Shown piece after piece: positions 1-6,553 of a stretch of 7,638 nucleotides of DNA. Source of the DNA: Bacteroidaceae bacterium (lineage in GTDB: Bacteria > Bacteroidota > Bacteroidia > Bacteroidales > Bacteroidaceae); contig JAQWAN010000096.1 of the NCBI GenBank assembly GCA_028707655.1, forward strand, positions 1 through 7,638. The letters are read 5' to 3'. Under the pieces are notes generated by a model. It worked only from the letters and a program-made list of their open reading frames with translations, did not search any database and was not told the DNA's origin. Made by a program: the position numbers and the translations under genes. Within the stretch, counting starts at the first letter, position 1; every line of letters starts with the position of its first letter.

Positions 1-1252
1 CCCATTCCTTGGATAGGGTTATCCATTTTTTAGCAAGCTGACGGGCTTCTGCCGATTTAAAATCGGAAAGGTGATAATAGGTTTTTGTATTGGTAACAAC
101 AAAGGCAAATGAGCTCTTTTTGAGTGTAGTGTTGCCTGCTGCTTGTTGACTCTTAATGCGTGCTTTAGCTGCCAAAACGATTGGGTCGGTACTCTCTTTT
201 GGAAGAACAGTGGGGTATAGGGCAGCTTGGCGAATAAGGGCATGCTCCTCTTTCTCGTAATTGTAGAACTCTTTCTCGTCGTTCAGCAAAAAGGTATAGA
301 TACATACTCTCCCCTCTGGTTGGTTACGATCGGTTGCAAACCATCCTACTTGATTATACTCGTCGAGGACATACATATAGTCATTATAGATGGAGTTAAA
401 TGGCATGCCAATATTGATTGGCTTTAGATAACTATCTGTATTGGTGCTATAGCGGGTGGCAAAGATATCATATCCACCAATAGAGCTCTCTCCATCGGAG
501 GCGTAATAGAGGGTGAGCCCATCTGCTAATAGATAGGGATAATTCTCATTCGCACTTGTGTTAATGGCACTTAAGGCATGTGGTTTTGCCCATTTATTAA
601 GCAACTTGTTTTGCGAGAAGAGGTCGAATTGTTGCTCTTTGGTATAGGTGGAGTAGCATATTTTGTTTTGCATCTCTGTTTGGTAAACCGTGCTCATCTG
701 TGCACTATCGGTCTGGAAGAAGGCTTGAAAGGAGGATAGATTACCGGCTTCTTTACTGAGATGATAAGCGGATAAAAAATCTTTTTTATCCAGACTAATA
801 CTATCTATGAAGGTGATTTTTACTACACCTTTTAAAAGACGATTACACTGCTTTGCTAGTTCTACACGTTGTTGTAGTTCGGTAACATCGTGCTTTCTCT
901 TTTCTTGGTAACCGATGTAGATTTCATAATTTTTAATAGCATCTTCAAACTTATATTGCTCATAATAGAGCTCACCAAGATAGTAGAAGGCATTTTCTAT
1001 TTTACGGTTTGTACCTACTAGTAGGTGTTTTTCTGCTAGCTCTTTCTCATTTGTCATAAAACAGCAGACGCCATACCAGTAATTGTATTTTCCATTGCTC
1101 CGATAGCGTTTGGCTAATTTCTTAAATACAGGCTTGGCTTTGGCATATTCCTTATTATTATAATAGGTTTTAGCTTGACTCAGACTTTGTGCATGTGAGG
1201 TGCCAGCTATGGCTATCAAGAAGGTTAAAAATATATATAAATGCTTTTTCAT
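1..1252 (-). CDS. Secreted TPR / WD40-like (PD40) beta-propeller protein, 3' end outside window
   Basis: An open frame of 417 codons runs from the ATG at 1250-1252 to the left edge without a stop, so the C-terminus is missing. Residues 1-21 are a type I signal peptide: MKKH, a hydrophobic core (LYIFLTFLIAIAG) and a likely cleavage after SHA. No lipobox cysteine is present. Residues of about 20-115 are helical and TPR-like, with motifs such as YYNNKEYAKAKPVF and AFYYLGELYYEQYKFEDAI. Residues of about 235-260 (YPYLLADGLTLYYASDG, then GGYDIF) are a clear PD40 strand motif. A second copy lies near 288-319 (YMYVLDEYNQVGWFATDRN). The part seen ends in a charged helical stretch. Known: TPR plus PD40 proteins of Bacteroidota are exported envelope proteins, some carrying an OmpA-like C-terminus and some linked to type IX secretion or gliding. 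Inference: a periplasmic or outer-membrane scaffold protein. The exact role is unknown, and any further domain would lie outside the window. Confidence 0.85.
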   Translation of the reverse strand, partial: MKKHLYIFLTFLIAIAGTSHAQSLSQAKTYYNNKEYAKAKPVFKKLAKRYRSNGKYNYWYGVCCFMTNEKELAEKHLLVGTNRKIENAFYYLGELYYEQYKFEDAIKNYEIYIGYQEKRKHDVTELQQRVELAKQCNRLLKGVVKITFIDSISLDKKDFLSAYHLSKEAGNLSSFQAFFQTDSAQMSTVYQTEMQNKICYSTYTKEQQFDLFSQNKLLNKWAKPHALSAINTSANENYPYLLADGLTLYYASDGESSIGGYDIFATRYSTNTDSYLKPINIGMPFNSIYNDYMYVLDEYNQVGWFATDRNQPEGRVCIYTFLLNDEKEFYNYEKEEHALIRQAALYPTVLPKESTDPIVLAAKARIKSQQAAGNTTLKKSSFAFVVTNTKTYYHLSDFKSAEARQLAKKWITLSKEW

Positions 1253-1279
1253 AATTCTTCGGTTTAAATGGTAAAAGTA

Positions 1280-1287
1280 CAAAGTTT
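1280..1287 (-). promoter_or_regulatory. Possible -7 promoter element for the PD40 gene
   Basis: Read on the minus strand the site is AAACTTTG followed by TAC. It matches the Bacteroidota -7 consensus TAnnTTTG except for the first T. It lies 27 bp before the ATG at 1252, a usual leader length. No convincing -33 TTTG is seen at the right distance, so the call is weak. Confidence 0.3.
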
Positions 1288-1353
1288 TTGTCACTTTGTC
1301 TGTAAATGTAGCAGCTATCTATGTTAATTCTTCTTTATTTCATTCTTTTCTTC

Positions 1354-1361
1354 TACTTTTG
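1354..1361 (+). promoter_or_regulatory. -7 promoter element for the ttcA-like gene
   Basis: TACTTTTG matches the Bacteroidota sigma-70 -7 consensus TAnnTTTG exactly and is followed by a typical start-site context (TGCCGC). The region 16 to 20 bp upstream is T-rich (TTCTTTATTT) and offers only a degenerate -33 element. Transcription would begin near 1365-1370, giving a 5' leader of about 40 nt before the ATG at 1409. Confidence 0.6.
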
Positions 1362-1398
1362 TGCCGCTTAAAAAGAAATAAAATAACAATATAAATGC

Positions 1399-1402
1399 GA
1401 GG
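1399..1402 (+). promoter_or_regulatory. Ribosome binding site that sets the ttcA start
   Basis: GAGG (within GCGAGG) lies 6 nt before the ATG at 1409, a good Shine-Dalgarno distance. It directly abuts the alternative in-frame TTG at 1403, which is too close for initiation. The site therefore favours ATG 1409. Confidence 0.55.
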
Positions 1403-1408
1403 TTGTAT

Positions 1409-2173
1409 ATGGCAAGGTTATCGGAAAAAGAACTTTTGTGGAAAAAAATAAATAAACGTTTCAGTAAAGGGGTGGTAGATTACCAACTCATTGAGGAGGG
1501 TGATAAGATATTGGTGGGACTCTCTGGTGGAAAAGATTCGTTGGCATTATTAGAGCTGTTGGCACATCGCTCGCGTATCTTTAAACCTCGTTTCTCAGTG
1601 GTGGCGGTATATGTTGGGATGACTAACATTGCTTACCAAACAGATGTGGATTATTTGAAATGTTTTGCTGCCGATTTGGGGGTTCCTTTTATTGCATATG
1701 AAACTTCTTTTGATGCTTCTACAGATCAGCGTAAATCGCCTTGCTTTTTATGTTCCTGGAACCGTAGAAAAGCTCTTTTTACGGTGGCAAAACAGGAGGG
1801 ATGTACTAAAATAGCTTTAGGTCATCATATGGATGATATTCTAGAAACGTTGTTGATGAATATGACGTTTCAAGGAACGGTGAGTACAATGCCACCCTTA
1901 TTAAAGATGAATAAGTTTGATATGTCTATTATTCGTCCAATGTGCTTGGTACACGAGGCGGATTTAAAGGAATGGTCGTTGTTAAGTGGCTATAAGCAGC
2001 AGGTGAAATTGTGTCCTTACGAAAAAGATTCGCATCGTTCGGATATAAAGAACGTGCTTCATTCTTTAGAAAAACTAAATCCTGAGGCACGTTATAGCTT
2101 GTGGGGAAGTATGAGTAATGTGCAACCAGACTTTCTACCGGCTAAAAAAACAAAACAAACGACTTGTTTGTAG
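1409..2173 (+). CDS. ttcA: TtcA-type tRNA 2-thiocytidine(32) synthetase, PP-loop ATPase
   Basis: A 254-residue cytosolic protein of the PP-loop ATP pyrophosphatase superfamily. The PP-loop signature SGGKDS is at residues 39-44, after a typical hydrophobic strand (KILVGL). The TtcA-type iron-sulfur ligands are present: CxxC at 112-115 (PCFLC) and a further Cys at 202 (KLCPYE). The conserved GHHMDDILETLLMN block is at 138-151. Known: TtcA adenylates C2 of cytidine 32 in certain tRNA anticodon loops and replaces the oxygen with sulfur, using a [4Fe-4S] cluster bound by three cysteines. The protein is shorter than E. coli TtcA (about 311 residues) because it lacks the long C-terminal tail. An in-frame TTG at 1403 would add two residues, but the GAGG spacing supports ATG 1409. 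The gene is monocistronic, divergent from the PD40 gene and convergent with the oxidoreductase. A related TtcA/TtuA-family thiolase with another tRNA target is the main alternative. Confidence 0.88.
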   Translation: MARLSEKELLWKKINKRFSKGVVDYQLIEEGDKILVGLSGGKDSLALLELLAHRSRIFKPRFSVVAVYVGMTNIAYQTDVDYLKCFAADLGVPFIAYETSFDASTDQRKSPCFLCSWNRRKALFTVAKQEGCTKIALGHHMDDILETLLMNMTFQGTVSTMPPLLKMNKFDMSIIRPMCLVHEADLKEWSLLSGYKQQVKLCPYEKDSHRSDIKNVLHSLEKLNPEARYSLWGSMSNVQPDFLPAKKTKQTTCL

Positions 2174-2223
2174 AAAGAACCTATCTATAAAAATCTCTTA
2201 TTGTTAATGGCCTACTTTCCGGT

Positions 2224-2259
2224 AAAAAAAGAGTCCTAGAAAACAAGAAGAACTTTTTT
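2224..2259. terminator. Possible weak bidirectional terminator between convergent genes
   Basis: AAAAAAG at 2225-2231 can pair with CTTTTTT at 2253-2259, giving an A/T-rich stem with a run of T on the exit side in either direction. It sits between the stop of the ttcA-like gene and the stop of the convergent oxidoreductase gene, where a shared terminator would be expected. The stem has only one G-C pair and a long loop, so it is a weak candidate. No better hairpin is seen in 2174-2308. Confidence 0.3.
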
Positions 2260-2308
2260 AGTACGGTTAGAGGTATGGGATATTGTATTTCTATTGGTTG
2301 TTAATCTA

Positions 2309-4669
2309 TTATTTCTTGGACTGTTGTAGTTGCTTATGCATAGATGCTGCGGCTTTTCTACCATCTCCCATGGCTAGAATAACGGTAGCACCTCCTCTAA
2401 CAATATCACCTCCTGCATAAATGGTAGGAATGGAAGATTCCATTAGCTCATCTACATTGATGGTACCACGTCTGCTTACATCAAGACCCTTTATGGCTTG
2501 TGTAACAATTGGATTTGGGGAAACACCGATACTAACAATGGCCATGTCGATGTCAACGGTCTCCAGTGCGCCTTCTATGGGGATGGGACTTCTTCTACCG
2601 GATGCATCTGCTTCTCCTAGTTTCATTTTCTGCAAAACAACTTGTTTAACGTGTCCCTTCTCATCGGTAAGATATTCTACTGGGTTGTGCAGGGTTAAAA
2701 ATTCCACGCCTTCTGCTTTTGCGTGTTTAACCTCTTCTAAACGAGCTGGCATCTCCTCTTCAGAACGACGATAGATAATCATGGCACGGTCGGCTCCTAA
2801 ACGAAGGGCGGTACGGACAGAGTCCATAGCTGTGTTTCCACCACCAATAACTGCTACTCGTTTGCCTTTATTAATAGGTGTGTCACTATCTTCGCTTGCT
2901 GCATCCATCAGATTAATACGTGTGAGGTATTCATTAGAGGATAAGATGTTAATGGCATTCTCTCCTGGGATATTCATAAAACGTGGTAGTCCGGCACCCG
3001 AAGCGATAAAAAAGCCTTTATATCCTTTTTCTTTTAAATATTCTATGCTGATGGTTTTTCCAACAATGCAGTTCAATTCAAAATGAACGCCCATGTTTTC
3101 AAGATTGTGTATCTCTACATCGACAACTCTGTTGGGCAGACGGAATTCTGGAATACCATATTTTAAAACTCCACCAATCTCATGGAGTGCCTCAAAAACA
3201 GTAACGCTATACCCCCATTTAGCCATATCTCCTGCAAAAGAGAGTCCGGCTGGTCCTGACCCGATAACGGCTATCTTGATGCCATTCTGTGGAGCAATCT
3301 CAGGTAGTGTTGCCTCACCACATTCTTGCTCATAATCGGCTACAAATCGTTCTAGATGACCAATGGCTACTGCTTTTTTGCCCATCTTTGTATAGATGCA
3401 TTTTGATTCGCATTGTTTTTCTTGTGGGCAGACACGGCCGCATACAGCTGCTAATGCGCTGGTTTGTTTAATTATTTTTGCAGCAGAGAGGAAATGTCCC
3501 TTTTCAATATTCTTGATAAACGAAGGAATCTGAATGCTTACTGGGCAGCCGGTAATACAAGTGGGATCGGGGCAATCTAAACAGCGTTGTGCTTCGAGAA
3601 TGGCTTGTTCCTCTGTAAGTCCGATGTTTACCTCTTCTTTGCGTTGATGGGCTCTGTAACTTGCGGGTAACTCTGGCATCTCTACCCGTTGTAGTTGTGT
3701 ACGCTCTTTTGCTTTTTTCGCTTTACGTAGTGCTTCTCGCCAAGGAGCATCTCTACCCGTTAGGTCGTCTTTGTCTATCTTGCGGCGGCTGCTCATACTG
3801 CAACTGCTCTCCTTATGGGGTGTCTCTTTCTTTGCTGTTTGATGGTGCTCTTCATGATGAAATTTCTGCTTATCATCTGTCTCAATCTCTTTAAAAGCTC
3901 CCATGCGTTGCAACATCTCATCGAAGTCTACCTTATGGGCATCGAACTCGGGTCCATCTACACAAACAAATTTTGTTTCGCCACCTACGGTTACTCTACA
4001 AGCTCCGCACATGCCGGTACCATCTACCATAATGGTGTTTAGCGACACTTCAGTAGGGATTTCATATTTCTTGGTTAAGAGTGATACAAATTTCATCATG
4101 ATGGCTGGACCAATACAAAAACATTTGTCCACCTTTTCACGCTGAATAACGGCTTCAATACCATTTGTGATTAATCCTTTTGTGCCATACGATCCATCAT
4201 CGGTCATGATAATCAACTCATCTGAAGATGCTTGCATATCTTTCTCTAGGATGATAAGCTCTTTTGTTCTACCGGCCAAAACGGTGATGACGCGATTACC
4301 TGCTGCTTTAAGTGCTTGTACAATAGGAAGAAGAGGAGCAACACCTACACCGCCGCCTGCACAAATCACTGTACCTAAGTTCTGGATGTGTGTAGCTTGC
4401 CCTAATGGCCCTACAATATCTGTGATATATTCGCCGCAGTTTAAATCGCCGAGTCGTTTGGTAGATAGACCAACGGTTTGTACCACTAATGTGATGGTCC
4501 CTTTTTTAGTGTCTGCTTTAGCAATAGTTAAAGGAAGTCGCTCCCCCTTTTCACCCACTCTAATCATTACAAAATGTCCTGCTTTTCGAGCTTGGGCAAT
4601 AAGTGGTGCTTCAACTTCAAAACGAACTACGTTCTCGGAAAGATATTCCTTGGCTATAATTTTGTTCAT
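2309..4669 (-). CDS. Fused NfnA/PyrK-like and NfnB/GltD-like oxidoreductase (ferredoxin:NADP+ type)
   Basis: A 786-residue flavin and iron-sulfur fusion protein. The N-terminal half (about 1-255) is NfnA/PyrK-like: an FAD-binding motif ERLPLTIA at 43-50, a nucleotide-binding GGGVGVAP at 105-112, and [2Fe-2S] ligands D216, C221, C224 and C236 (DGTGMCGAC...FVCVDG). A polar, His-rich linker follows (about 260-330, with HHEEHH). The C-terminal half is NfnB/GltD-like: Cys 363, 366, 371 and 375, then Cys 410, 414, 420 and 424, which bind [4Fe-4S] clusters; FAD Rossmann motif GSGPAG at 470-475; NADPH motif GGGNTA at 609-614; and a terminal FAD motif YAGGDIVRGGATVILAMGDG at 751-770. Known: NfnAB links reduced ferredoxin and NADH oxidation to NADP+ reduction by flavin bifurcation. 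Such fusions are often labelled 'DHODH B NAD-binding subunit / glutamate synthase', but nothing here points to pyrD or gltB. Inference: a cytosolic NADPH supply enzyme. The start lacks a Shine-Dalgarno sequence, which is common in this phylum. Confidence 0.92.
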   Translation of the reverse strand: MNKIIAKEYLSENVVRFEVEAPLIAQARKAGHFVMIRVGEKGERLPLTIAKADTKKGTITLVVQTVGLSTKRLGDLNCGEYITDIVGPLGQATHIQNLGTVICAGGGVGVAPLLPIVQALKAAGNRVITVLAGRTKELIILEKDMQASSDELIIMTDDGSYGTKGLITNGIEAVIQREKVDKCFCIGPAIMMKFVSLLTKKYEIPTEVSLNTIMVDGTGMCGACRVTVGGETKFVCVDGPEFDAHKVDFDEMLQRMGAFKEIETDDKQKFHHEEHHQTAKKETPHKESSCSMSSRRKIDKDDLTGRDAPWREALRKAKKAKERTQLQRVEMPELPASYRAHQRKEEVNIGLTEEQAILEAQRCLDCPDPTCITGCPVSIQIPSFIKNIEKGHFLSAAKIIKQTSALAAVCGRVCPQEKQCESKCIYTKMGKKAVAIGHLERFVADYEQECGEATLPEIAPQNGIKIAVIGSGPAGLSFAGDMAKWGYSVTVFEALHEIGGVLKYGIPEFRLPNRVVDVEIHNLENMGVHFELNCIVGKTISIEYLKEKGYKGFFIASGAGLPRFMNIPGENAINILSSNEYLTRINLMDAASEDSDTPINKGKRVAVIGGGNTAMDSVRTALRLGADRAMIIYRRSEEEMPARLEEVKHAKAEGVEFLTLHNPVEYLTDEKGHVKQVVLQKMKLGEADASGRRSPIPIEGALETVDIDMAIVSIGVSPNPIVTQAIKGLDVSRRGTINVDELMESSIPTIYAGGDIVRGGATVILAMGDGRKAAASMHKQLQQSKK

Positions 4670-4691
4670 AAGATAATAAGATTAAATGGGT

Positions 4692-4728
4692 GAAAGAAAA
4701 ACCCCGTCTCTCTAGAAAGAAAGACGGG
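4692..4728 (-). terminator. Intrinsic terminator downstream of serS
   Basis: On the minus strand CCCGTCT (4722-4728) pairs with AGACGGG (4703-4709). After one C/A mismatch a further 3 bp pair, closing on a 4-nt loop at 4714-4717. The hairpin is followed by GTTTTTCTTTC, a good U-tract. It lies about 20 bp after the natural serS stop at 4748 and only 22 bp before the start of the oxidoreductase gene on the same strand. It could therefore also act as an attenuator for that gene. Confidence 0.8.
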
Positions 4729-4747
4729 AATATAGGGTTGTTACGTT

Positions 4748-6022
4748 TTAATCGATAAGATCGAATCCGCAGTAGGGGATAAGTGCTTTTGGAATGCGTA
4801 TACCTTCTGGTGTCTGATTATTCTCTAGTATAGCTGCAACGATACGTGGCATGGCAAGAGCGGAACCATTTAAGGTGTGGCAAAGGGTTGTTGTTTACTT
4901 TGCATCGCGATAACGACGTTTTAGTCGGTTAGCTTGATACGATTCAAAGTTTGAAACGGAACTAACCTCTAACCAGCGGTTTTGAGCCTCTGAATAGACT
5001 TCGAAATCAAAGCATAGTGCGGAGGTAAAACTCATATCACCACCACATAAACGAAGTATACGATAGGGTAGTTCTAGTTTTTGAACAAGTCCCTCTACAT
5101 GTGCAATCATCTCTTTTAATGATTCGTAAGAGTGTTCAGGTGTGTCGATACGAACAATTTCTATTTTAGAAAACTCGTGTAAGCGATTTAGCCCTCTCAC
5201 GTCTTTACCGTAAGAGCCTGCTTCGCGACGGAAACATTGTGAATAGGCACAGTTCTTTATTGGTAGTGATTTCTCCTCTAAGATTACATCGCGATAGATA
5301 TTGGTAACGGGTACTTCTGCCGTTGGGATAAGATATAAATCGTCTACCCCGCAGTGATACATTTGTCCCTCTTTATCGGGTAACTGACCGGTTCCATATC
5401 CTGAGGCTTGATTAACTAGGGTAGGAGGTATAATCTCTTGATAGCCTGATTCACGTGCTTCATCTAAGAAAAAGTTAATTAAAGCACGTTGTAAGCGCGC
5501 TCCTTTTCCTTTATAGACGGGAAATCCTGCTCCTGTAATTTTTACACCTAAGTCAAAATCTATTAAGTCGTATTTTTTAGCTAATTCCCAGTGTGGTAAT
5601 GCGCTATCTGGAAGTTCTACTTGTTTACCACCAGTACGTTCAATCTTATTGTCTTCTGCACCATTTCCTTCTGGTACACTTTCGTGAGGAAGATTAGGAA
5701 TAGTACATAGCAGTACTTGTAGTTCGTTTATGGCTGTTTCCATCTCTTTTTGAAGACCCTTATTACCCTCTTTCATCTTCGAAACGGATAAACGAGCAGC
5801 TTCTGCTTCTTCCTTATTACCCTCCTTCATCAAACGACCTATCTCTTTCGATAGTTTGTTAACATCAGCTAGATTCTTATCTAATTGGTTTTGTGCTGCA
5901 CGACGTTTTTGGTCAATGAGAATTACTTGTTCAATCGCTTCTTTAGCACCTTTAAAATGTTTCTTTTCGAGTCCTTGAAGAACTTTTTCTGTTTCTTCAA
6001 CAATAGTCTTAATGGTAAGCAT
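4748..6022 (-). pseudogene. serS: Seryl-tRNA synthetase interrupted by an in-frame TAA at codon 376
   Basis: SerRS charges tRNA-Ser with serine in the cytosol as a class II homodimer. Starting from the ATG at 6022 (MLTIKTIVEE) the frame has a coiled-coil tRNA-binding arm (about residues 1-110), class II motif 1 near 192-203 (GYQEIIPPTLVN, with the conserved Pro), the TAEVP loop at 234-238, and motif 2 with the catalytic Arg at 263-289 (CFRREAG...FSKIEI). Codon 376 is TAA (4895-4897), which leaves a 375-residue product. The same frame then continues with LCHTLNGSALAMPRIV, containing motif 3 and its Arg, and ends IPYCGFDLID at a second TAA (4748-4750). Total length is 424, as I expect for the family in this group. 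At the TAA the family usually has Lys in a charged turn (for example A-E-K-K-T), so AAA to TAA is enough to explain it. A longer frame from ATG 6076 adds 18 non-homologous residues and overlaps the promoter, so 6022 is the start. The identity is near certain. Whether the gene is broken, misread or read through cannot be decided here. Confidence 0.88.
4895..4897 (-). other. Premature in-frame TAA codon within serS
   Basis: The minus-strand context is GAT GCA AAG TAA ACA ACA. Upstream codons encode RYRDAK and downstream codons encode TTTLCHTLNG, both in the same frame and with the spacing expected of SerRS. This is therefore a substitution rather than a frameshift. A stop here removes class II motif 3 and the last 48 residues. 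Confidence 0.9.
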
Positions 6023-6056
6023 ATATTTGTTCTTTATATTTTTTGAATTTGTAATG

Positions 6057-6064
6057 CAAAGATA
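6057..6064 (-). promoter_or_regulatory. -7 promoter element for serS
   Basis: On the minus strand the site reads TATCTTTG followed by CATTAC, an exact match to the Bacteroidota -7 consensus TAnnTTTG. It sits 34 bp before the ATG at 6022. No clean -33 TTTG is present; the nearest candidate is a T-rich run ending in TTTC about 23 bp upstream. Its position inside the longer frame from 6076 argues against that upstream start. Confidence 0.6.
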
Positions 6065-6249
6065 TATAAAATTCATGAGTATAGCATGAAAAAAAAGAGT
6101 TTTGATGGCTGTAGGGCTTGCTACTTTTATTCGGTTTTATTCTATCTTTTTTAGTGACTTTCGGAGAACGCAGCTTTTTACTTGAAAGGGAGGAAAAAGG
6201 AGCGACTGACTATTTGTTTATTTGTTGTAAGAAGCGGATAATTGCTCTG

Positions 6250-6268
6250 TTTTGTAACAATTTTGTAA
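6250..6268. repeat. Two direct TTTTGTAA repeats with an 11-bp period
   Basis: TTTTGTAA occurs at 6250-6257 and again at 6261-6268, separated by CAA. An 11-bp period is about one helical turn, as in tandem half-sites bound by OmpR/PhoB-type response regulators. No bound protein can be named. In AT-rich DNA the match could be chance. Confidence 0.35.
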
Positions 6269-6336
6269 TATGGCTTATAATTAAAGAATGTATAATTTTT
6301 TGATAAATTCAAATGGAGTACTTTTAATTGTAGTGA

Positions 6337-6350
6337 TTACAGAATTGTAA
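6337..6350. repeat. Short inverted repeat TTACA-N4-TGTAA
   Basis: Perfect 5-bp arms, TTACA at 6337-6341 and TGTAA at 6346-6350, flank GAAT. The geometry resembles a dimeric regulator site of the CRP/FNR size class, but the sequence is not a recognised consensus. It lies about 145 bp upstream of the lipoprotein promoter. Confidence 0.25.
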
Positions 6351-6493
6351 ATTGCCCACTATCAGTATGTTAAAATAAGGTTTTGAAGAGGCGTCTGTTT
6401 TTTCTACATATAATAAGTTTAAAATACTATTGTAAATTAGTAGCATTCAAGTTGTTAAATATTGCATAGTCTGGGAAATAAGGCGGTAAATTG

Positions 6494-6524
6494 CTTGCCA
6501 GTTTGGTATATTTTATTATATTTG
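6494..6524 (+). promoter_or_regulatory. Promoter of the LruC-like lipoprotein gene
   Basis: The -7 element TATATTTG (6517-6524) matches TAnnTTTG exactly and is followed by TAC. A CTTG at 6494-6497 gives three of four bases of the -33 element TTTG with the usual 19-bp spacing. The start codon lies 29 bp downstream at 6554. Confidence 0.6.
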
Positions 6525-6553
6525 TACTCTATCGTAATGTTAATAATTAAAAT

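Larger units (their letters stand above)
6065..6493. other. AT-rich intergenic region with no supported gene
   Basis: This is the divergent gap between serS and the lipoprotein gene. Open frames here are short and lack a good start or recognisable protein. One of 61 codons at 6118-6303 begins with TTG, has no ribosome binding site and no family resemblance. The region holds small repeats that could be regulator sites: a direct repeat TTTTGTAA at 6250-6257 and 6261-6268, an inverted repeat TTACA/TGTAA at 6337-6350, and ATTGTAAATT twice (6344-6353 and 6429-6438). No tRNA-like or strong hairpin structure was seen. Confidence 0.5.

Noticed and set aside
19..427. Short frames at 19-243 (minus) and 227-427 (plus)
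   Set aside because: Both overlap the open PD40 gene frame that runs from 1252 to the left edge and has clear PD40 motifs.
1279..1299. Inverted repeat ACAAAG-N9-CTTTGT before the PD40 gene
   Set aside because: It overlaps the possible -7 element, and its 6-bp arms with a long spacer could easily be chance. It is not strong enough to call an operator.
4167..4676. 169-codon frame opposite the oxidoreductase gene, and several shorter ones between 2421 and 4145
   Set aside because: They lie antisense to a strongly supported gene with all its motifs. The translations show no domain, and codon use is the mirror of the real frame.
4748..4852. A separate small gene starting at ATG 4852 after the premature serS stop
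   Set aside because: It would encode only the last 34 SerRS residues and would begin inside motif 3. There is no ribosome binding site, and the frame is simply the continuation of serS.
4895..4897. Recoding of the serS stop as selenocysteine or pyrrolysine
   Set aside because: Those use TGA and TAG. The codon is TAA, and the family has a charged residue here, not Cys or Sec.
6023..6076. Upstream ATG at 6076 as the serS start
   Set aside because: The extra 18 residues do not resemble SerRS, and the segment contains the -7 promoter element at 6057-6064. ATG 6022 gives the family N-terminus.
6118..6303. 61-codon hydrophobic frame on the plus strand
   Set aside because: It starts with TTG and has no ribosome binding site, no promoter and no recognisable family. 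Its hydrophobic character follows from T-rich DNA.
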